Of a DNA stretch of 17,148 nucleotides, positions 1 through 5,041 are shown one piece after another. How positions within the stretch are numbered: position 1 is the first letter of the stretch; each line of letters opens with the position of its first letter. The stretch comes from an uncultured Ruminococcus sp. (GTDB lineage Bacteria; Bacillota; Clostridia; Oscillospirales; Acutalibacteraceae): assembly GCA_902797065.1 (NCBI GenBank), contig CADBRK010000098.1, positions 1 through 17,148 of the forward strand. Reading direction: 5' to 3'. A model generated the notes under the pieces. The model searched no databases. It worked only from the letters and a program-made list of their open reading frames with translations, and was not told where the DNA came from. A program made the translations under genes and the position numbers.

Positions 1-13
1 AACGGCTACGCTA

Positions 14-292
14 TTATGAGAGCCTTAACATTGCTGCTTGAAATTTGTTCGAGCTAAATGTGTCAAGTATTATTGACAATTTCATTCCGTCAATGAGAAA
101 GCTTACGTCGCAGTTTAAAATATTGGCAATTATTGCAAGAGTATCGAGGTTGACTTTACATATTCCTCGTTCGATCTGACTGATGTATCCTACTGAAACA
201 TCTGCTTTTTCGGCAAGTACCTCCTGAGTCATGTTGATTTCTTTTCGTGCATTTTTGATTCGCTTTCCTATAATCTTATAATCTATTACCAT
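14..292 (-). CDS. XRE-family helix-turn-helix transcriptional regulator (small)
   Basis: A 92-residue protein made almost entirely of one Cro/C1-type helix-turn-helix domain (about residues 8-66). Visible family signatures are 'GKRIKNARKEINMTQEVLAE' (helices 1-2), 'VSVGYISQIERG' (recognition helix and the Q-I-E-R-G turn) and 'DTLAIIANILNCDVSFLI' (helices 4-5). The last 25 residues are unlike the domain and may help dimerisation. The ATG follows a GGGTGAT ribosome site by three bases. It lies downstream of the mazF-like gene on the same strand, separated by a hairpin at 464-498, so it probably has its own transcript. A weak promoter candidate is TACAAA (389-394) and TATACT (366-371) with 17 bp between. 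Small XRE proteins often repress their own promoter or act as antitoxins. Which applies here cannot be read from sequence. Confidence 0.88.
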   Translation of the reverse strand: MVIDYKIIGKRIKNARKEINMTQEVLAEKADVSVGYISQIERGICKVNLDTLAIIANILNCDVSFLIDGMKLSIILDTFSSNKFQAAMLRLS

Positions 293-402
293 AAAATCAC
301 CCTACTAATATTTTCACTTTTTTTGAAAAAGATTAACAGATAGCAATACTAAAAACAATAACAAGAGTATATATAAAAATTATAAAAATTTGTATTTACC
401 GA

Positions 403-415
403 AATAATCGGGAAA
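403..415. promoter_or_regulatory. Small palindrome upstream of the XRE gene, possible operator
   Basis: CCGAAATAATCGG is a 4-bp inverted repeat around a 5-bp AT core, just upstream of the weak promoter candidate for the XRE gene. XRE repressors usually bind such short palindromes near their own promoters. The assignment is inference only, and a chance palindrome of this size is not rare. Confidence 0.2.
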
Positions 416-463
416 AATATAAGTTTAGTTAATTTGCCGGCATAATGTAGTATAAATTCAAAT

Positions 464-498
464 ATACCGCACTCCGATCTGTTTTGAGAGTGCGGTAT
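464..498 (-). terminator. Hairpin downstream of mazF-like gene, probable terminator
   Basis: An 11-bp perfect inverted repeat (ATACCGCACTC at 464-474, GAGTGCGGTAT at 488-498) with a 13-nt loop begins 8 bases after the mazF stop. On the minus strand it is followed by ATTTGAATTTATA, which is T-rich but not a clean run, so termination may be partial. It separates mazF from the XRE gene. Confidence 0.6.
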
Positions 499-505
499 GG
501 TATTC

Positions 506-850
506 TTATGTTAACCCGAAACTGATAGATATTGCTTCGTTGATCCTGCCCATTGAATTGTTGTCAAGGCAGCCCATCTTTTCTTTCAGGCGCTGCTTAT
601 CAATGGTGCGTATCTGTTCAAGCAGAACTACGCTGTCCTTTGCAAGCCCGCCCGAAACTGCATTTACTCTTATATGTGTGGGCATGCTTGCCTTGTCTTG
701 CCTGCTGGTGATCGCAGCCGCTATGACAGTCGGACTGTAACGGTTGCCAACGTCGTTCTGGACTATCAGCACAGGTCTCACGCCGCCTTGTTCCGACCCT
801 ACAACAGGGCTGAGATCGGCATAAAAAATATCTCCCCGTTTAATATTCAC
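506..850 (-). CDS. mazF: MazF/EndoA (PemK family) mRNA endoribonuclease toxin
   Basis: A 114-residue protein, close to the about 116 residues of Bacillus subtilis EndoA/YdcE. MazF proteins cut single-stranded mRNA at short motifs and are held in check by a MazE antitoxin. Visible signatures are 'RGDIFYADLSPVVGSEQGG', 'VRPVLIVQNDVGNRYSPT', 'AAITS' and 'LLEQIRTIDKQRL'. With the GTG start at 848-850, the two residues known to be catalytic in the family fall at Arg25 and Thr48, the same numbers as in B. subtilis, which supports this start. A GTG three codons upstream (857-859) is in frame, but its GGAG ribosome site would be one base away, whereas it is 10 bases from the chosen start. No MazE-like gene lies beside it, unlike the usual alr-mazE-mazF arrangement. 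A candidate promoter lies at 924-952. The key residues are intact, so it is probably active. Confidence 0.95.
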   Translation of the reverse strand: MNIKRGDIFYADLSPVVGSEQGGVRPVLIVQNDVGNRYSPTVIAAAITSRQDKASMPTHIRVNAVSGGLAKDSVVLLEQIRTIDKQRLKEKMGCLDNNSMGRINEAISISFGLT

Positions 851-862
851 GTCTTTCACACT

Positions 863-893
863 CCGATATTTTATGTCGGCGCTGTATGGCGCC
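863..893 (-). promoter_or_regulatory. Overlapping small hairpins in the mazF leader
   Basis: On the minus-strand RNA, GGCGC (893-889) can pair with GCGCC (882-878) around a 6-nt loop. Alternatively CCGA (879-876) can pair with UCGG (866-863), next to the GGAG ribosome site. The two hairpins share two bases and so exclude one another. This could tune mazF translation, but the stems are only 5 and 4 bp and I have no comparative support. Confidence 0.25.
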
Positions 894-923
894 TTGATAT
901 TATTTTAGCCGCGGAGTTAATTA

Positions 924-952
924 ATTATACACTCCTGCTAATATAATATAAA
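924..952 (-). promoter_or_regulatory. Candidate sigma-A promoter for mazF-like gene
   Basis: On the minus strand TTTATA (952-947) and a perfect TATAAT (929-924) are separated by 17 bp, in the gap between the lipoprotein gene and mazF. Four of six -35 bases match consensus. It would give a leader of roughly 65 nt holding the small hairpins at 863-893. Confidence 0.45.
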
Positions 953-980
953 AAAATATCCGGTGTGTTCGTTTTTCTTC

Positions 981-1439
981 TCAGAACTGCATTATAAATG
1001 ACCCGTCGTTCGTTTCGATCCTGAAAATTTTTCCGTCTGTCTTGTTTGTCGTGATACGGTAATCATCAATAATAAAAATACAGTATCCGTTCTCTTTATC
1101 CTCTCCCGCAAATTGAGGTTCTTCGGTGTTCCGGATAATGCGGAAAGTGTTGTAAATCCGTCTCGGCAGTGAGTTTTCCGCAAGGTATGATCTGTCGGTA
1201 TGTACGGATAAGCTGCCCCTGATAATATCGCAGCCCTCACCCGTGAAGGTGTACACCGTGTCTGCGATGTTTTCGGGCAGAATGAAGCTTTCCGAGAACA
1301 TGCCCTGTTCAAGATTTGTTATGCTGACGGAGTACGTTTTATCGTTATATGTTACGGTACACAGCTCGTTGAGCTTTTCGGTATCGGGCGGTACTGCGTC
1401 CCGGGACGATTCGCAGCCCGACAGAATCACCGCCTTCAT
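981..1439 (-). CDS. Small lipoprotein with a disturbed 5' end
   Basis: A 152-residue protein from the only in-frame ATG, with a lipobox 'ILSGC' whose cysteine is residue 9, so that ATG gives an impossibly short signal peptide. The same frame stays open upstream to 1481 and encodes 'VIRRSVIAFILAIV', a textbook basic plus hydrophobic signal segment. No ATG, GTG or TTG precedes it in frame: TGA stands at 1482-1484. An ATG at 1483-1485 with a GGGTG ribosome-site remnant is one base out of frame. Either a one-base insertion separates the start from the gene, or a rare non-AUG codon is used. The mature part is beta-rich in appearance ('YRITTNKTDGKIFRIETNDG') and gives no sure family. Its place after the NAD(P)H-hydrate dehydratase gene and before mazF recalls the YdcC/LolA-like lipoprotein of the Bacillus alr-mazEF region. 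That link rests on context only. Confidence 0.72.
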   Translation of the reverse strand: MKAVILSGCESSRDAVPPDTEKLNELCTVTYNDKTYSVSITNLEQGMFSESFILPENIADTVYTFTGEGCDIIRGSLSVHTDRSYLAENSLPRRIYNTFRIIRNTEEPQFAGEDKENGYCIFIIDDYRITTNKTDGKIFRIETNDGSFIMQF

Positions 1440-1493
1440 TACTATGGCGAGAATAAAAGCAATAACTGATCTTCTTATAACTCATCACCCTGT

Positions 1494-2495
1494 CTACAAA
1501 AGCTTTAGAATAGAAATTATGTCCGAAGCCGTCACGCCAACGGGGGAGACTTCGTGACAGATAATGTCGGCAGCATACCCGTGCGCATACACAGCCGCAG
1601 CGCATGCGTCAAAAAGGTCTATACCCTGACACACAAATGCGCCCGTTATTCCGGCGAGCACATCGCCCGTACCTCCCTTTGATAGTGCGCCGTTCCCCGT
1701 GGGGTTGACTATGGTCTTGTTTCCGTCGGATATTACCGTGCCCGAACCTTTGAGTGCAATAATACAGCCGTACTCCCGTGCGAAATCTTTTGCTGTTTTC
1801 TCACGGTCTTTTTGTATATCGGGTACGGATACGCCGCCCAGAAGCCGTGACATCTCCTTCGGGTGCGGCGTGAGTATCATCGGTGCGGTGCGTTCCTTTA
1901 ATACATCTATATGCTTTGAAAGGCAGTTTATGCCGTCTGCGTCAAGTATAACGGGCTTTTTATATTCTCTCAGAAGTTCGCAGACGATCTTTTCCGTATC
2001 TTCCGTTACTTTAATGCCGCAGCCCAGAACAATAGCCGTACAGCTGTTTGCGTGCGCAAGTATTCTGTCAATGTCGGAATATCTCAGAGTACCGTCATCG
2101 GATGCAGGCAAAGGCGTATAGACTGCTTCCCATACCTGACCCGCCATAATGGGGTAGATGTTTTCGGGTATAATACACTTCACTATGCCTGCGCCGCCTG
2201 CGTATGCGGCTGACGAACAAAGCATTGCAGCGCCCGCCATACCATACGAGCCGCAGATACAGCCGAGCGTCCCGAATGTTCCTTTGTTGCAGTCGCCTTG
2301 GCGCATGGATTCAAGCTTTGACGTAACATCTTCGTAAATCTTATCCGCAAAGAAAGCATACAGTTCGCCCGAAGATACGATTCCTCTGAATTCGTCTATT
2401 CTTTCAATATCGCTTTTTTTGAGATCTTTGGAATGATCAAGCTCCTGTTTGATTTTCTTCATGTGTTCTTTGTCAAATAAGTTTATTACAGACAT
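1494..2495 (-). CDS. nnrD: ADP-dependent NAD(P)H-hydrate dehydratase
   Basis: A 333-residue protein. Residues about 70-333 form the ribokinase-like Nnr dehydratase domain, which uses ADP to turn damaged (S-form hydrated) NADH and NADPH back into NADH and NADPH. Visible signatures are 'KGTFGTLGCICGSYGMAGAA' with an alanine/glycine-rich helix (71-104), 'VILDADGIN' (182-190), 'ILTPHPKEMSRLLGG' (207-221), 'ALKGSGTVI' (247-255) and the catalytic 'NGALSKGGTGDVLAG' (268-282, Asp278). The usual N-terminal YjeF epimerase domain of the bifunctional enzyme is absent. In its place is a charged, mostly helical stretch of about 70 residues that I do not recognise. The start is set by a strong AAGGAGG six bases before the ATG. 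The gene ends 9 bases before the open frame of the downstream lipoprotein, suggesting co-transcription. A terminator-like hairpin sits directly upstream of its ribosome site. Confidence 0.93.
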   Translation of the reverse strand: MSVINLFDKEHMKKIKQELDHSKDLKKSDIERIDEFRGIVSSGELYAFFADKIYEDVTSKLESMRQGDCNKGTFGTLGCICGSYGMAGAAMLCSSAAYAGGAGIVKCIIPENIYPIMAGQVWEAVYTPLPASDDGTLRYSDIDRILAHANSCTAIVLGCGIKVTEDTEKIVCELLREYKKPVILDADGINCLSKHIDVLKERTAPMILTPHPKEMSRLLGGVSVPDIQKDREKTAKDFAREYGCIIALKGSGTVISDGNKTIVNPTGNGALSKGGTGDVLAGITGAFVCQGIDLFDACAAAVYAHGYAADIICHEVSPVGVTASDIISILKLL

Positions 2496-2510
2496 ACGTG
2501 TCCTCCTTAT

Positions 2511-2534
2511 AAAAAGAGGGAGAATAAATCTCCC
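2511..2534 (-). terminator. Rho-independent terminator after the lysine-tailed membrane protein gene
   Basis: On the minus strand GGGAGA (2534-2529), loop TTTAT, TCTCCC (2523-2518) is followed by TC and five T (2515-2511). It starts two bases after the upstream stop codon and ends within about 15 bases of the nnrD start, just before its ribosome site. I see no promoter between it and nnrD, so it may act as a partial terminator that lowers nnrD expression. Confidence 0.75.
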
Positions 2535-2535
2535 C

Positions 2536-3318
2536 TTAGCTTTTTTTCTTAGATTTTTTGCGGTTGTTATTTGGCTTGCTGCCGTTTGAAACTTTATTCT
2601 CGGGCTTTTTATCGGCAGTATCGGCAGTTTTCTCTGCCGGTGAAGAAGTTTTGTTATCGTCGGTTTTCTTCACCGGGTTTTCATCGGCTTTATCTGTCTG
2701 TTTATTTACAGGCTTCTTCGCGACAGGTTTTTCCGTGGGCTTTTCGGCGGGAACAGCTGCTTTGGGCGCAGGCTTTATAAGGCCGCTTTTCCTCAGTTCA
2801 AGTCTTATGTTGTTTCTGAGAGTGGGCTGCATAGCTTCAAGTGTTTTCTGATCGGGTGAGAAAAGCAGCAGACATTCTCCTCCGAATTTGTCAAGGTGCA
2901 TTTCCGCAGCGAAAACATCGTCGCCGTCGGGAGTAATGCTTGCTCTGAATATCTTCCTGTAACTCTTTTTTTCGGTGTCGCTGTCTTTGAGTTTTGCAAG
3001 TGTGGAAAATCTCTTTATATCAACGCTGATAATGCGCTTGCGCGAGCGTTTTCCGACGATCTTGTCAACGGTGATATTGCTGTTGGTTACGGCGTACTCG
3101 TATTCGGTATAAAGCCCCGTAACAAGATAGAACGATGCGTATATCGCAAAGAAAAACGCACATGCCGCTACAACGATAAAATAAAAATTGACCGATAATC
3201 CGAGCAGGACAAAAACGCCGGGAACCAGAAATATAAGAAGCAGATAGATAACTACTTTCAGTATATCTTTACCCGAGTTTTTCCTTACTACAAGCTGTTC
3301 GTTAAAGGTGTCCATCAT
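2536..3318 (-). CDS. Two-TM membrane protein with lysine-rich disordered tail (DUF6106-like)
   Basis: A 260-residue protein of unknown function. The start 'MMDTFNEQLVVRK' recalls the conserved clostridial DUF6106 family, but I assign this from memory of the N-terminus only. Two hydrophobic helices lie at about 20-42 and 45-68. They are followed by a soluble beta-rich part (about 70-180, 'YAVTNSNITVDKIVGKRSRK', 'GGECLLLFSPD') that looks like the membrane-linked PH-like bPH domains. The last 80 residues are a repeat-like run of Lys, Pro, Glu, Asp, Thr and Ser ending in 'KKSKKKS', probably disordered and able to bind nucleic acid, ribosomes or acidic lipid. A GGAGAG ribosome site precedes two adjacent ATGs, and the second (3313-3315) is also possible. 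A good promoter lies at 3373-3401 and a terminator follows the stop, so the gene can be its own unit. Confidence 0.82.
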   Translation of the reverse strand: MMDTFNEQLVVRKNSGKDILKVVIYLLLIFLVPGVFVLLGLSVNFYFIVVAACAFFFAIYASFYLVTGLYTEYEYAVTNSNITVDKIVGKRSRKRIISVDIKRFSTLAKLKDSDTEKKSYRKIFRASITPDGDDVFAAEMHLDKFGGECLLLFSPDQKTLEAMQPTLRNNIRLELRKSGLIKPAPKAAVPAEKPTEKPVAKKPVNKQTDKADENPVKKTDDNKTSSPAEKTADTADKKPENKVSNGSKPNNNRKKSKKKS

Positions 3319-3372
3319 AATAATATTCTCTCCAATGCTTTATAAATAATTCATAAAAAATAACATAACAAT

Positions 3373-3401
3373 ACTATACCATAAACCGAGCTTTTTTTCA
3401 A
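3373..3401 (-). promoter_or_regulatory. Sigma-A promoter for the lysine-tailed membrane protein gene
   Basis: On the minus strand TTGAAA (3401-3396) and TATAGT (3378-3373) are separated by exactly 17 bp, upstream of the gene ending at 3318. It is divergent from the pheS promoter at 3464-3492. Confidence 0.75.
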
Positions 3402-3463
3402 TGATATTTATAAAATTTTACAAATCTCCGATGTTTCGACAGGAAATTTTTTCAAAAATATAC

Positions 3464-3492
3464 TTGCAAAAATCCCTCCGAAATGATATACT
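3464..3492 (+). promoter_or_regulatory. Sigma-A promoter of the pheST operon
   Basis: TTGCAA (3464-3469) and TATACT (3487-3492) are separated by 17 bp. Transcription would start near 3499, about 500 bases before pheS. The transcript would therefore carry the palindromic element (3507-3686) and the whole T-box leader. Confidence 0.75.
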
Positions 3493-3506
3493 GTAATAAG
3501 TCGGTA

Positions 3507-3686
3507 TTGAGGAGCCACTGAATAAATCACGTCCTGCGGACTGAGCACCCGACTTGCTTGCATCTTTTGGTCAAATTGAACTCAAAATCCTTGAAATACG
3601 GCAGTATTCCTGCGTCTTTTTCGTCCAATTTGCCTCAAAATCTGACTGCGCAATTCAGGCACTCGATTTAATCAGCACCTCCTTAA
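3507..3686. repeat. Long imperfect palindromic element, MITE-like
   Basis: The two ends are an imperfect inverted repeat: 3507-3528 against the reverse complement of 3665-3686 matches at 17 of 22 positions, including AGGAG, CTGA and TAAATC. Inner arms also pair: TTTTGGTCAAATTGAAC at 3565-3581 with GTCCAATTTGCCTCAAAA at 3623-3640. The centre near 3602 can form a small GCAG/CTGC hairpin. The whole segment can therefore fold into one long interrupted hairpin. It has no useful coding frame and is not part of a standard T-box. The form fits a miniature inverted-repeat element or an intergenic repeat family inserted between promoter and leader. There is only one copy in this window, so mobility is inferred. 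Confidence 0.55.
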
Positions 3687-3704
3687 ACCGTTTAAGTGTA
3701 ATAT

Positions 3705-3950
3705 CAAAAACGCAGTGACGAAGAAAGTAGCACCTGATCTATGCGATACAGAGAGAGCAGACATAGGCTGAAATCTGCTTTGGGCATACCTTGTGTGAAG
3801 TTCGCTTCCGAGCGGCAGAGCTGAAATCAAAGTAGGCTTTGACGGTACGCACCGTTATATGCGGACAGAGTGTTTGCTTTGTGAACAGAATTTGGGTGGT
3901 ACCACGGCATAAGTCGTCCCTATGGAGTAATATCCGTAGGGGCGTTTTTG
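3705..3950 (+). promoter_or_regulatory. T-box riboswitch (phenylalanine) controlling pheST
   Basis: T-box leaders bind uncharged tRNA and then let transcription continue. The T-box core GGGTGGTACCACGG is at 3894-3907; its TGGT (3897-3900) can pair with the ACCA end of uncharged tRNA-Phe. Stem I is visible: the AAGAAAGTAG bulge region at 3721-3730, TATGC/GCATA (3740-3744 with 3784-3788), AGCAGA/TCTGCT (3756-3761 with 3774-3779), and the conserved AGAGAG and GGCTGAAA apical elements. The specifier is read as TTC (Phe) at 3801-3803 in TGAAGTTCGC, which agrees with the downstream genes. A terminator follows at 3915-3949. The antiterminator uses GGG (3894-3896) with CCC (3918-3920), the same bases as the terminator arm. 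Confidence 0.93.
3915..3949 (+). terminator. Regulated terminator of the T-box leader
   Basis: A 12-bp stem (3915-3926 with 3933-3944, two G-T pairs) with a 6-nt loop GTAATA is followed by five T (3945-3949), 50 bases before pheS. Its 5' arm overlaps the antiterminator, so uncharged tRNA-Phe should prevent it from forming. Confidence 0.92.
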
Positions 3951-3999
3951 ATTAAAAAAGCAATCACTGTAATAATTATATAAGAAAGGACAGAACATT

Positions 4000-5019
4000 A
4001 TGAAAGCCAAGCTTGAAGAAATTCGCGCAAGAGCGAAGGAAGAACTCTCGAAAGCAAATGCCGTAGAGGTCATTGAGGAGCTGAGAGTAAAGTATGCGGG
4101 CAAAAAAGGAGAGCTTACCGCAATACTCAAACAAATGGGCAAACTCTCGCCGGAGGAGCGTCCCGTGATCGGTCAGCTTGCCAACGAGGTAAGAGCATTC
4201 ATCGAGAACGCAGTCGAAACAAAGAAAGCCGAGCTTGCAGAGGCTAAGCTCAACAGACAGCTTGAGGAGGAGAAGATAGACGTAACTCTCCCGTCCGATA
4301 TGTCGCCGCTGGGTCACAAGCACCCGCTGTCGGTAGTTCTCGACGAGATCAAAGAAATATTCGTCGGCATGGGCTTCGAGATAGTTGAAGGACCCGAGGT
4401 GGAGTACGATTACTATAACTTTGAAGCACTCAATATCCCGAAGGATCACCCAGCAAGAGATACTCAGGATACTTTCTACATTACCGATAATATCGTCCTC
4501 AGAACACAGACTTCCCCCGTACAGGTTCGTGTTATGGAGAAGAAGAAGCCCCCGATAAGAATCATCTCACCGGGCAGAGTGTTCAGAAGCGACGCAGTAG
4601 ACGCTACACATTCACCGCTGTTCCACCAGATAGAGGGACTTGTCGTTGATAAGGATATTACATTTGCAGACCTTAAAGGAACTCTCGAAACATTCATCAA
4701 GCGTTTGTACGGAGATGACAGCGTCGTTCGCTTCCGTCCGCACCACTTCCCGTTTACCGAGCCGAGCGCAGAGGTAGACGTTCAGTGCTTCAGCTGTAAG
4801 GGCAAGGGCTGCCGCGTATGCAAGAATGAGGGCTGGATCGAGATACTGGGCTGCGGCATGGTGCACCCGAAGGTGCTTGAAAACTGCGGAATCGACCCCG
4901 AGGAGTATTCCGGATTTGCTCTCGGACTCGGTCTTGAAAGAGTCGCTATGAGAAGATACGGCGTGGACGATATGAGATTGTTCTATGAGAACGATACAAG
5001 ATTTTTGTCACAGTTTTGA
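4000..5019 (+). CDS. pheS: Phenylalanine--tRNA ligase alpha subunit
   Basis: A 339-residue protein, the normal length of bacterial PheS, the catalytic subunit of the (alpha-beta)2 cytoplasmic enzyme that charges tRNA-Phe. The N-terminal coiled-coil arm (about 1-90) is followed by the class II catalytic core: 'HPLSVVLDEIKEIFVGMGFE' (108-127), 'DTQDTFYI' (154-161), 'LRTQTSPVQ' (167-175), motif 2 'FRSDAVDATHSPLFHQIEG' (195-213) and motif 3 'GLGLERVAMRRYGVDDMR' (309-326). The Cys-rich 'CFSCKGKGCRVCKNEGWIEI' (263-282) is usual in the family. AGAAAGGA lies nine bases before the ATG. The gene sits under the Phe T-box and is followed by pheT after 22 bases. Confidence 0.98.
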   Translation: MKAKLEEIRARAKEELSKANAVEVIEELRVKYAGKKGELTAILKQMGKLSPEERPVIGQLANEVRAFIENAVETKKAELAEAKLNRQLEEEKIDVTLPSDMSPLGHKHPLSVVLDEIKEIFVGMGFEIVEGPEVEYDYYNFEALNIPKDHPARDTQDTFYITDNIVLRTQTSPVQVRVMEKKKPPIRIISPGRVFRSDAVDATHSPLFHQIEGLVVDKDITFADLKGTLETFIKRLYGDDSVVRFRPHHFPFTEPSAEVDVQCFSCKGKGCRVCKNEGWIEILGCGMVHPKVLENCGIDPEEYSGFALGLGLERVAMRRYGVDDMRLFYENDTRFLSQF

Positions 5020-5041
5020 TTGAGAAGGGAGATTTACGACT

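Noticed and set aside
14..850. mazF plus XRE as a classic toxin-antitoxin operon
   Set aside because: The genes are more than 200 bases apart with a hairpin between them, and MazE antitoxins normally precede mazF and have an AbrB or ribbon-helix-helix fold. I keep this only as a possibility in the findings.
1345..1605. Minus-strand frame overlapping the lipoprotein gene, containing the out-of-frame ATG at 1483-1485
   Set aside because: It overlaps nnrD and the lipoprotein gene, its product has a chance composition, and only the first codons matter as a possible displaced start of the lipoprotein.
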